From contig NZ_MIJY01000043.1 of the NCBI RefSeq assembly GCF_001730305.1, forward strand, positions 1-64,000: 64,000 bases of DNA. The letters run 5' to 3'. Source of the stretch: Enterococcus termitis (lineage in GTDB: Bacteria; Bacillota; Bacilli; Lactobacillales; Enterococcaceae). The notes under the pieces were generated by a model. It searched no databases, was not told the origin of the DNA, and worked only from the letters and a program-made list of their open reading frames with translations. Position numbers and translations under genes: made by a program. Shown here piece after piece: positions 36,438 through 44,465 of this stretch; positions within the stretch are counted from its first letter, which is position 1; the number at the start of each line of letters is the position of its first letter.

Positions 36438-37068
36438 AAAAAGAATGGCGATGATCAGCTTCTTTTTTGTGTTACTGATTGCCGTAGGATATAGGGTATA
36501 TATGTCTTATTTTTTTGATCCGTATGTTCATTATCGAAATTCAAATATAAGTGGAAAAACATACAGTTTTGAAAGTCCTTTTATTTTAAAATCAAATGAA
36601 GTTGAGACAGGTTTTTATGATGTTCATGTAACGGAAGGAAGGATAAGTAGTATTTACGGCACTTTAAATGTGAATCAGGTGTTTTATAATTATTTCTTTG
36701 ATAAAAATACAGAAAACAGGCTTGAAGAAAAAGGGGGAATCAAGTTGATTCCTTCAGAGTTCAAGCCACTAAAAACTACAAATCAAGGGATTTTATTAGA
36801 AAATAAATATGGTGTATTTCAAGTTGAATCTGAAATACCGGAAGGTAAGTATGAGCTGTCAGTGAATAGTGACTCAGGAGACAGTAGATTTTTCATACAA
36901 ATTTTATTTGATCCGTCTAATGTAAAAGAATCATATAGTGTTAATGAAAAAGCCAACAAGAAAATAACAATAGAATTAAGAAAAGGCGAGCTTCTAGAGA
37001 TCACACCAGATAATCAATCTAATTCAGATTTCATTATTAATTTAGGCTATGTAAATAAAGCTAAGTAA
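36430..37068 (+). CDS. Membrane-anchored extracellular protein at the end of the ABC operon
   Basis: I take the ATG at 36430, inside the ATPase stop by 8 bases. The 212-residue product has one N-terminal helix (MAMISFFFVLLIAVGYRVYM) and an extracellular part rich in beta-strand-like repeats. No family recognised. As last gene of the operon it may protect the cell or assist the secreted protein. Confidence 0.6.
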   Translation: MTKKRMAMISFFFVLLIAVGYRVYMSYFFDPYVHYRNSNISGKTYSFESPFILKSNEVETGFYDVHVTEGRISSIYGTLNVNQVFYNYFFDKNTENRLEEKGGIKLIPSEFKPLKTTNQGILLENKYGVFQVESEIPEGKYELSVNSDSGDSRFFIQILFDPSNVKESYSVNEKANKKITIELRKGELLEITPDNQSNSDFIINLGYVNKAK

Positions 37069-37614
37069 AGCCTTATACCGTACGAATGAAAAAACAAGGA
37101 CGATGTTGGAAAGTAGAAGGCGCATACGCAGTGACAATCATTATAGATAATATAAAAATTGACTATTTACTTACCATTTATCTGCTTAATACAACTATAA
37201 AAATATAGGTGGGAATGTAAGTGGATTCAATAAAAATAGGCAACTAAGCGCTAGCCAATTTTTAAAGAAGATTCCACATCAAACACATAATGGAGCAATA
37301 GCAGCAATCTTTCCAGCCATAAATAGATCGACAACGCCGTTGTCGGCTACATTACGAGCAATTAGACAATAGGTATTTTTATGTGTTATAACCAATGTTT
37401 TTAACTAACAACTAATGTTTGTAATTTAGGTGAGTTAATATAAATATGTATATTAACAAACGTTTATTCCTACGTTCCTTTCAATGAACATTTGTTTTAA
37501 GCAATGGAATAACATGGTTATTCTTTGTTTATGTTATGACTGTTCTTGTAAATCAAATATGAACGGCTTAGGAGACTATAATAGTAAAAATAAGAAAAGC
37601 TAAAAGGAGAAAAA
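37069..37614. other. Gene-free stretch with a coding relic
   Basis: Near 37206-37371 one frame reads NRQLSASQFLKKIPHQTHNG, AIAAIFPAINRSTTP, then TAG. It has no start and no recognised family. A repeat (37403-37470) precedes the ydeI-like gene. Confidence 0.4.
37403..37470 (+). repeat. Repeat left of the ydeI-like gene
   Basis: ACTAATGTTTGTAATTTAGG, then GAGTTAATAT and TTAACAAACG. A close match lies right of the gene at 38183-38240. Confidence 0.5.
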
Positions 37615-38181
37615 ATGGAGATAGATAATCTACTGCTTATAACAACCAGACAAGAATTACGTGACTGGCTAAACGTAAATAGCACCACAGAAAAATGCTG
37701 CTGGATCATCGTCAGTATCAAACCAGAGCCAAATAAAATCCAATATCTAGATGCTGTAGAAGAAGCATTGTGTTTCGGCTGGATCGATGGTATCAAAAAG
37801 AAAATATCAGAAACTCAGACTGCTCAACGACTGTCACCAAGAGCGAAAAAAAGTCCATGGACAGAATTGAACAAAGAACGTGTCCGTCGACTTGGAAAAT
37901 TAGGATTGATGACTGAGCAAGGGAGAAAAGTCCTGCCTGATATGACAGAGGATTCATTTCAAATGGATGAAATCATTGCAGAAAGGCTAAAAGAAGATGC
38001 AGCAGTATATGAAATCTTTCTGAATTTCCCAGAGTTATATCGCCGAATCCGTATCGATACGATCCAAACCTATAAACACCAACCAGAATTATTTGAAAAA
38101 CGTTTGAATAAGCTGATTGAGAATACAAAATCAAAAAAAATGTATGGTGCCTGGCATGATGAAGAGCGTTTACTTGAATAA
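37615..38181 (+). CDS. YdeI/OmpD-associated family protein
   Basis: 188 residues, AAAGGAGAAAAA before the ATG. The motif EALCFGWIDGIKKK, then RLSPRAKKSPWTELN and GRKVLPDM define the YdeI family, linked in some reports to protection from cationic peptides. It stands alone between two repeat copies. Its codons look less AT-biased than its neighbours. Confidence 0.8.
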   Translation: MEIDNLLLITTRQELRDWLNVNSTTEKCCWIIVSIKPEPNKIQYLDAVEEALCFGWIDGIKKKISETQTAQRLSPRAKKSPWTELNKERVRRLGKLGLMTEQGRKVLPDMTEDSFQMDEIIAERLKEDAAVYEIFLNFPELYRRIRIDTIQTYKHQPELFEKRLNKLIENTKSKKMYGAWHDEERLLE

Positions 38182-38182
38182 G

Positions 38183-38240
38183 CAACAAATATTTGTAATT
38201 TAGATGAGTTAATATTAATAATAACAAATGTTGTTGTGTT
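38183..38240 (+). repeat. Repeat right of the ydeI-like gene
   Basis: AACAAATATTTGTAATTTAG, then GAGTTAATATTAATAATAAC, matches 37403-37470 in the same orientation. Confidence 0.5.
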
Positions 38241-38309
38241 TTTATAATTAAACTGTATCGTTTTTCAATTTTATTTCTTTAACATCACACAAGAAAATGG
38301 AGGGGAATT

Positions 38310-39188
38310 ATGAAGAGAACCATTACATTAGCAAATGGTGTCGAAATGCCACGTGTTGGCTTGGGTGTCTTTCAGATGACACCTGATCAAGCTGAAAATG
38401 CCACGAAATGGGCTTTGGAAGCTGGATATCGTTCCATCGATACAGCTCAGGGCTATAATAATGAAGAGGCTGTTGGCAAGGGGCTGATTGCAAGCGGTGT
38501 ACCACGAGAAGAAGTCTTTATTACGACAAAAGTTCGGGCGAGTCAGCTTGGCTATGAGGCAACAAAAGCAGCTTTCTATGCGTCTCTTGAAAAACTGCAA
38601 TTAAACTATATTGATTTGTTTCTCATCCATTGGCCTAAAACTGGTTTGTACAATGATGCTTGGCGTGTCATGGAAGAGCTTTATGAATCTGGCAAGATTA
38701 GAGCCATTGGTGTTAGCAATTTCCTACCTGAACATCTTGACCAATTATTGATAACAGCTAAAATCACACCCATGATTAATCAAATTGAAGTTCATCCGAT
38801 GCTCACTCAAGTTGCAGAACGGCAATACAACGATTCTTTGGGTATCATAACGGAAGCTTACTGTCCGCTTGGTAGTGGTCGTCTACTTCGCCATCCAGCT
38901 CTCCTTAAATTAGCTAAAAAATATGGTAAAGCAACTGCCCAACTCATGATTCGTTGGGAAATTCAAAATGATATTGTAACTATTCCAAAATCTGTCAACC
39001 AAGATAGAATCAGAGCTAATTTGGATGTTTGGGATTTTGAGATTTCAGAGGACGATATCCAACTTATCAATGATTTGAATGAGAATAAACGTGTCGGCAC
39101 GGATCCGCATCATTTCATGGGAATTTTCTATGGTGATAGGAAGCAGCCTAACTACGTCCTGAGTGATTGGGAAAAAGCATTAGAATAA
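38310..39188 (+). CDS. Aldo/keto reductase
   Basis: 292 residues, AATGGAGGGGAATT before the ATG. AKR features in order: GYRSIDTAQGYNNEEAVG (Asp and Tyr of the tetrad), TTKVRASQ (Lys), LFLIHWP (His), AIGVSNF, and IPKSVNQDRIRANL for NADPH. Substrate not evident. A single-gene unit with its own terminator. Confidence 0.88.
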   Translation: MKRTITLANGVEMPRVGLGVFQMTPDQAENATKWALEAGYRSIDTAQGYNNEEAVGKGLIASGVPREEVFITTKVRASQLGYEATKAAFYASLEKLQLNYIDLFLIHWPKTGLYNDAWRVMEELYESGKIRAIGVSNFLPEHLDQLLITAKITPMINQIEVHPMLTQVAERQYNDSLGIITEAYCPLGSGRLLRHPALLKLAKKYGKATAQLMIRWEIQNDIVTIPKSVNQDRIRANLDVWDFEISEDDIQLINDLNENKRVGTDPHHFMGIFYGDRKQPNYVLSDWEKALE

Positions 39189-39196
39189 TAATACAG

Positions 39197-39231
39197 AACC
39201 GCTGAGTTTGAAATAAAACTCAGCGGTTTTT
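39197..39231 (+). terminator. Terminator of the aldo/keto reductase gene
   Basis: AACCGCTGAGTTT pairs perfectly with AAACTCAGCGGTT, followed by TTTT. Confidence 0.85.
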
Positions 39232-39594
39232 CACGTATGGATACTATACTCAAATATCTAAAAAATAAAACACTTTTGGCTGAGTTTGGGAGGACGCCTT
39301 CAGATGGTGTGGTAAAGAATTTGACAGATTTTACTGCATCAACTTATATATCTGGAATTTATTTTCTGCAAATTTCGACCGGTTTGAAGGCGCAGGTTAA
39401 TTTTTCTATCAGTCAGTGGGACAACGGGTGTTGATACTGACTATGCTAAAAATATGTTTGGTATCTCTACGTAGCCAAACGGTGTTTTAGTTGAAACTAG
39501 TTTTTGGTTTAAAATATACCTCTTTTTTTTATGTAGGATAGTTTTTATGAAATAGATAGTATGCTATTTATTGTTGAAATGCCAGTTAAGTTTA

Positions 39595-39765
39595 CCTTAT
39601 TAAAATCACAGCTCGTAATGTACTAACAATAGCGTTAAACATAAAGGGAAAGAGGGTTAATACATTATAATGTATCTTGTTAATTGTTTGAAAATAAGTT
39701 TGAGTTAACCTAACAAATAGTTTTACTATTTGATAAAAAGTTGGTCAGGATATTACAGTCGAAAC
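39595..39765 (+). repeat. Degenerate non-coding repeat, copy 4
   Basis: It shares CTTGTTAATTGTTTGAAAA and GGTCAGGATATTACAGTCG with copy 3, where the corresponding text is GGTTGTTAACTGCTTAAAAA and TGTCAGGATGTTATAGTTGG. Confidence 0.5.
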
Positions 39766-39799
39766 AACGTATGATAAATAAATGGAATAAAATTAGAAT

Positions 39800-40035
39800 T
39801 GAGGATTATCTTTGGTTACCCATTGTTTATTTGTTTTAAATTGATTGATACTTGTTGGGCAATAAGCGAACTTATCCATCGGTAGTTTGGCGCGGCTGGT
39901 GCAGCAAGAGACAAATAGCGCACACTATTCTGCATGTCCACTAAAACCACACTACTGCCAATTCTTGTTTCCACCTTCATGAGGACTTTCTGATAATTCT
40001 TATAAGGCAGCTGCAACAAGAGAGGAATTGTTTTT
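39800..40035 (-). pseudogene. Fragment of a cwlT-like hydrolase gene
   Basis: About 220 bases match 45425-45650 inside the ICE hydrolase gene with many point changes (for example CCATCGGTAGTTTGGC against CCATCGGTAGTTTAGC). Stops and indels break it. It is a leftover of another copy of the element. Confidence 0.7.
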
Positions 40036-40184
40036 GTTAGAAGAGAGAGCTGATTGCCTTCATATCAGCAGAAGGACTGTAAATAATGATCTTTTATCTG
40101 TCTACGATAAATTAGATGTGAATTTAACTGTTTCTACTATTATCCAAGCTATTGAATTAGGAATTACCAGGGTGGAAGGATAGT
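40020..40184 (+). pseudogene. LuxR-type helix-turn-helix fragment
   Basis: One frame reads EERADCLHISRRTVNNDLLS, then VYDKLDVNLTVSTIIQAIELG and stops at TAG 40182. This is the DNA-binding end of a NarL/LuxR-type regulator. The front of the gene is replaced by the cwlT fragment. Confidence 0.5.
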
Positions 40185-40257
40185 AAATTCAAATTTTGAT
40201 AAATTATAAATTAGGATTGAGAGATGGAGTTGACCTGATGCAATAGTTAAATAGTGT

Positions 40258-40430
40258 TAAAAAAAGAATAGCTCCTAACGGACTGAAAGCAGCATAAAAC
40301 GCACTAAAAATAAGGCTCAATAAGAGATGATATTGGTTGTTAACTGCTTAAAAAGCTATGAGTTTACTGAAATGATTAGACAAGTATTTGTTACTAACTA
40401 GAAAAAATTGTCAGGATGTTATAGTTGGCG
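40258..40430 (+). repeat. Degenerate non-coding repeat, copy 3 (leader of the surface-protein gene)
   Basis: AAAGAATAGC, GCAGCATAAAACGCAC, GGTTGTTAACTGCTTAAAAA and TTGTCAGGATGTTATAG. It ends about 50 bases before the 40481 start, so it probably carries that gene's promoter region. Confidence 0.5.
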
Positions 40431-40480
40431 TTAGGTAAAATAAGTATATGTAAACGAATGGAGAGGAAACGTGATTTCAA

Positions 40481-43063
40481 ATGAAGAGACGTAAAAAGAG
40501 GCTGAGACAATTAGTTATAGCATTCTTGTTATTGAATACGATAGTTCTACCTATACAAAATATCGTACTGGCAGATGAATTTTCAACTGCAGAAGAAGTT
40601 GTTACAGAGGAAACAAAAATAAACGAATTTGCAACAGTAGAGACGAAAAAAACTAATTCAGAGAATATGGAGAGTGAAGCTGCACTAGAAAAAAGTAAAG
40701 TTTTAAAGGATACGCCAGATGTTAATTCCTCAGAAAAACAGGAATCTAGTGGAAACTCAGTTCATCAACAGAACGAAGTACATCCTTCAACAAAAGCTGT
40801 GACATCAGGTTCGTTTCCTAATGGCTCCACAGCGACATGGAACTTTGACGATGTTACAGGGACATTATCTATTTCAGGGGGGACCTTGGTCAATCCAAAT
40901 GGCTCATCAATCGACGCCCTTACAGGGAAGAAGATAACTAATATAGTTTTAGAGGATAAGGTGCTTGCATCTGGAAACTGTAACTATCTGTTTTATAGAA
41001 GTGCTGCAACAAGTCTGGATTTGAGTAAATTTGATACAAGCAATGTAACGAGTATGTACGGCCTGTTTTATAGAAGTGCTGCAACAAGCCTAGATTTGAG
41101 TAATTTCGATACAAGTAAAGTGACGGATATGTCGTCTATGTTTAGGGAAAGTGCTGTAACAAGTCTAGATTTAAGTAATTTCGATACAAGTAAAGTGACG
41201 GATATGTCGTCTATGTTTTTTGGGAGTGTCGTAACAAGTCTGGATTTAAGCAATTTTGATACAAGTAAAGTGACGACTATGGCGAGTATGTTTGTGAATA
41301 GTGACGCAACAAGTATAGATGTGAGTAAATTTGATACAAGCCAAGTAATAAATATGTCGTCTATGTTTTATGGAAGTGACGCAACAAGTATAGATGTGAG
41401 TAAATTTGATACAAGCCAAGTAATAAATATGTCGTCTATGTTTGGTGAAAGTACGGCAACAAGTCTAGATTTGAGTAGTTTCAATACAAGTAAAGTAGTG
41501 ACTATGACGAACATGTTTGGTAGAAGTGCCGCAACAAGTCTAGATTTGAGTAGTTTCGATACAAGCCAAGTAGCGTATATGTCGTCTATGTTTTCTGAAA
41601 GTGCTGTAACAAGTATAGATGTGAGTAAATTTGATACAAGCCAAGTAACGGATATGTCGTTTATGTTTTATAGAAGTGCCGCAACAAGTCTAGATTTGAG
41701 TAGTTTCGATACAAGCAAAGTGATGACTATGATGAATATGTTTTCTGGGCTCACCCAACTACAGAATATTACTTTAGGGAGCCAGTTCCAATTTAAGAGT
41801 ACTGATGCAAATTTGCCTGATCCACCTACAACCGCTGATTATTCTGGGAAATGGCAAAATGTTGGTAATGGAACAGTGAATAATCCGAAAGGCACGTTCG
41901 TAGGAACAGCAACTGAGTTAATGTCTACGTATGATGGTTCTACCATGGAAGATACGTATGTGTGGCAACCAATATTACCAGAAGTGAATGTGCAAGATAG
42001 TATTTTAATGGTAGGAGAGACTTGGAATCCAGAAAAAAATTTCTTGGGTGCAACAGATAATGCTGGAAATCCGGTAGGTTTTAAAGATATCACTGTAACA
42101 GGTTCTGTAGATACAACACAATCAGGAGTGTATTCAGTAGATTACAGTTACAGAGGAAGTACTAGTACAGCGACCGTTACCGTATTAGAAACGATACCTG
42201 TATCATGGATTAACTTTTTTGTAGATGGAACAAATGTTAGATCGATTCCTGGTTCGGCGTTAAGCACACCAGAATGGGATCTTACGACAGGTTTATGGGA
42301 TAAATGGAATCCAGGGACAGTAAAAGTACCTACAGACAAACTTCCTTCGGAACCAACCAAACAGGGATATGAATTTAAAGGGTGGGAAGATACTGCAGGA
42401 ACGATAGTTGATTTTAATACGTTAGATTTAGATTTAAATAGTCAAAATGAATTTGATTTTTACGCAGCATTCGAAAAAAAGGAATACACAGTAACCTTTG
42501 ATGTAGACGGCAAAAAAGAACAGGAAGCTGTCCTATTTGAAGAATTAATTGCAGAACCTACGGTGCCAAATAAAGCAGGATATGCTTTTACGGGATGGTA
42601 TGATGCTCCAACTGGTGGTAATAAATGGGACTTTTCAACCGATACAATGCCATCAAGGAACATAACATTGTATGCACGATTCAACAAGTTAGGGTTTGTG
42701 ACGCCAGAAATAAAACCAGTCATGCCAAATGTTGTCATACCGATTATGCCAGGAGTAGATCCAATAACTCCAAGTGTTAAACCACCAACTACACCAGGAG
42801 AAGGACCAAAGGTTGTAGCACGACCAACTCCAGGGGTTGGTGGGAATAAAACACCTTCGAGTGGTTCTGGCTCAAATACAGGAAATGCGACGATGACTAG
42901 TCAAGGGAATACCGCGATAGCTTCTCCAGCAACGTCGTCGCAAGGAGGAAAATTAGCGAAGCTAGGAGAAAACAGTTCCCTGCTTCTCCAAGGATTTGGA
43001 TTGCTGTTGGTACTCAGTGGCATGATTTTCTTCTGGAAGAAGAGAAAGAGAACACATTCTTAA
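40481..43063 (+). CDS. BspA/internalin-like surface protein with DUF285 repeats
   Basis: 860 residues, GGAGAGGAAACGTGATTTCAA before the ATG. Order: signal peptide (LVIAFLLLNTIVLPIQN, cut near 31); a Glu/Ser-rich spacer; about eleven 24-residue DUF285/BspA repeats (TSLDLSNFDTSKVTDMSSMF type, residues ~165-425); an Ig-like domain (ILMVGETWNPEKNFLG); two InlB B-repeats (GYEFKGWEDTAG, GYAFTGWYDAPTGG); a Pro-rich stalk; and a hydrophobic anchor with tail KKRKRTHS. The sorting motif is LAKLGE rather than LPxTG. It is probably an adhesin. The repeats favour slippage. Confidence 0.82.
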   Translation: MKRRKKRLRQLVIAFLLLNTIVLPIQNIVLADEFSTAEEVVTEETKINEFATVETKKTNSENMESEAALEKSKVLKDTPDVNSSEKQESSGNSVHQQNEVHPSTKAVTSGSFPNGSTATWNFDDVTGTLSISGGTLVNPNGSSIDALTGKKITNIVLEDKVLASGNCNYLFYRSAATSLDLSKFDTSNVTSMYGLFYRSAATSLDLSNFDTSKVTDMSSMFRESAVTSLDLSNFDTSKVTDMSSMFFGSVVTSLDLSNFDTSKVTTMASMFVNSDATSIDVSKFDTSQVINMSSMFYGSDATSIDVSKFDTSQVINMSSMFGESTATSLDLSSFNTSKVVTMTNMFGRSAATSLDLSSFDTSQVAYMSSMFSESAVTSIDVSKFDTSQVTDMSFMFYRSAATSLDLSSFDTSKVMTMMNMFSGLTQLQNITLGSQFQFKSTDANLPDPPTTADYSGKWQNVGNGTVNNPKGTFVGTATELMSTYDGSTMEDTYVWQPILPEVNVQDSILMVGETWNPEKNFLGATDNAGNPVGFKDITVTGSVDTTQSGVYSVDYSYRGSTSTATVTVLETIPVSWINFFVDGTNVRSIPGSALSTPEWDLTTGLWDKWNPGTVKVPTDKLPSEPTKQGYEFKGWEDTAGTIVDFNTLDLDLNSQNEFDFYAAFEKKEYTVTFDVDGKKEQEAVLFEELIAEPTVPNKAGYAFTGWYDAPTGGNKWDFSTDTMPSRNITLYARFNKLGFVTPEIKPVMPNVVIPIMPGVDPITPSVKPPTTPGEGPKVVARPTPGVGGNKTPSSGSGSNTGNATMTSQGNTAIASPATSSQGGKLAKLGENSSLLLQGFGLLLVLSGMIFFWKKRKRTHS
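40990..41745 (+). repeat. Tandem 72-base repeats coding DUF285 units
   Basis: About ten units with GATACAAG, GTAACG/GTGACG, ATGTCGTCTATGTTT and GCAACAAGT at fixed spacing. The units near 41101-41260 and 41310-41450 are nearly identical in pairs, which suggests recent duplication. Confidence 0.75.
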
Positions 43064-43087
43064 TAAGCAAAAACGAATATATAAATG

Positions 43088-43138
43088 AAACCACGCCTCC
43101 TACTTTAGAAAAAATTAAGTAGGAGGCGTGGTTATTTT
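43088..43138 (+). terminator. Terminator of the surface-protein gene
   Basis: CCACGCCTCCTACTT pairs perfectly with AAGTAGGAGGCGTGG, followed by TTATTTT. Confidence 0.85.
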
Positions 43139-43194
43139 GAGCATGGCGGTGCTACGCTAGAACGATAAAGATGTCGGGAGTTATTAAAGCGTTG

Positions 43195-43374
43195 GTGTGA
43201 AGAAAAGCTGAATTAGAACATTTAGGCACACACTCGATGCGAAAAACATTTGGCTATCACCTCTGTAAAAATGGTGTGGGATTAGAATTAATTCAAGTCT
43301 TATTAAACCACTACTCTTCGATACATCGGTATCGAGCAGGAAAACAAAGATCAAGCGATTAGTAGCCTGGGATT
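43195..43374 (+). pseudogene. Relic 3' end of a tyrosine recombinase (copy B)
   Basis: EHLGTHSMRKTFGYHLCKNG carries the His-x-x-Arg active-site box. After an indel another frame gives RYIGIEQENKDQAISSLGL-stop, the normal end of phage-type integrases with the catalytic Tyr region. The N-terminal two thirds are missing. Confidence 0.65.
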
Positions 43375-43465
43375 ATAATGGGTTTTGGATAAATATACGT
43401 TTTATACACGGCTTGTTTTTTGAAAAAATGTTTTAATGTTGCGAATAGGACTATGAAAACAACTT
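43365..43465 (+). repeat. Direct repeat B (recombinase tail and downstream DNA)
   Basis: Partner of repeat A at 10878-10985. Confidence 0.65.
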
Positions 43466-43684
43466 TTTTTGTGACGTGTTATTTTTAAATGTATAGAATA
43501 GTGTATATAAACACATAATGTGAATTTTTGAGCATTGATAAATATGTTTCACTCAGATTATGGTGACAAAAAATGCTTTTTTAGGCAAAAATAGGTCGTT
43601 CATGACAAGAATCGGACATTTCATTACATTTTTGGTTATACATTCTTTTTCTGTGCTATACTTTTTAGCAAAGGCGGTGAACAT

Positions 43685-43894
43685 ATGAAAGCGTTAAAAT
43701 GGGGAGTGGCAGTAGGCTTAGGGGTGCTTTCTGTTACATTAATGGGTAGTTCTAGTGAGGCTAGTATAGTTACTAAAAACAGTGAGCCTACTAAATTTCA
43801 AGATTGTGATAAAGAAACACAAGCTATTATTAAGTCTCTAGGATTCTCAGAAGAAAATGATTACTATCAGTCTACATATGTAGATAAGGAGTAA
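43685..43894 (+). CDS. Small secreted protein
   Basis: 69 residues, AAAGGCGGTGAACAT before the ATG. A signal peptide (MKALKWGVAVGLGVLSVTLM, cut after SEA) precedes a ~43-residue acidic peptide with KSLGFSEENDYYQST. The next gene begins in the same way (SSQGFSEKxEYQQT), so the two are paralogues; this one is short or truncated. Could be a bacteriocin-like peptide or the front of a larger secreted protein. Confidence 0.5.
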   Translation: MKALKWGVAVGLGVLSVTLMGSSSEASIVTKNSEPTKFQDCDKETQAIIKSLGFSEENDYYQSTYVDKE

Positions 43895-43919
43895 ATACAT
43901 AAAAAGGGAGAGTAACATA

Positions 43920-44465
43920 ATGAAATTACTATCAAAATTATTTTTAGGTTTTATGTTGATTAGCGTAAGTATTAGTATTCCGTACGGAGTAAATGCGGAA
44001 GAAACTATAGTAAAAGCAGATGATACTAGTGAAAAAGTGGAGTTTAATTCACTGTCTGATGAAGAAAGAGCTTAGTTATCTAGTCAAGGATTTTCTGAGA
44101 AATAAGAATATCAACAAACAACAATTATTGAAATGCCATTAAAAGCAGGAGTTAGGGCGTTAAATGTTATTAATTATACTGCTGGAACAAAAAAAGTAAA
44201 TGCAACAACAGGCTATACAATTTATGTTATTACGGCTTCAAAAGCTGGTTTTTTGGAATTAAATACATAACTAACCTATGGAACAAGCAAAAAACGTTCC
44301 ACAGTTGTTCCATATGGTGCGCCTAAGAGCTATGGCGGAGGGATTTATTTTAGTTATACAGGAAAGAAAAAATATTTCGCTTGTAGCACGATTACTCAAC
44401 TTTGGACAAGGATGGGTACTGGAACAGCTTCTGCAAAAGCTGGAGGTGTAACTTTAGGTAAATGA
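43920..44465 (+). pseudogene. Secreted protein gene with three in-frame stop codons
   Basis: AAAGGGAGAGTAACATA precedes ATG 43920. The 181-codon frame has a signal peptide (KLFLGFMLISVSISIPYGVNA) and a Gly/Ser/Thr-rich mature part (GAPKSYGGGIYFSYTGKKKY, then TASAKAGGVTLGK). It is interrupted by TAG 44073, TAA 44103 and TAA 44268, yet the frame never shifts. All three can arise by single changes from sense codons. The end overlaps the next start (ATGA). Confidence 0.65.

Larger units (their letters stand above)
39232..40480. other. Gene-free stretch with several gene fragments and repeat copies
   Basis: It holds a 65-codon frame at 39237 that I cannot support, repeat copy 4 (39595-39765), a fragment of the ICE cell-wall hydrolase (39800-40035), a LuxR-type helix-turn-helix fragment (40020-40184) and repeat copy 3 (40258-40430). 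This mosaic indicates repeated recombination next to the surface-protein gene. Confidence 0.5.
43139..43684. other. Gene-free stretch with an integrase relic
   Basis: A recombinase relic (43195-43374) and direct repeat B (43365-43465) fill the first half. The rest is AT-rich with no supportable frame and should carry the promoter of the 43685 gene. Confidence 0.5.

Noticed and set aside
39237-39434. 65-codon frame after the aldo/keto reductase terminator
   Set aside because: It starts on the terminator tail with no ribosome binding site and no recognisable domain; probably a decayed fragment.
40990-41745. Repeated 72-base units considered as a CRISPR-like array
   Set aside because: They are continuous in-frame coding repeats of a surface protein, without spacers.
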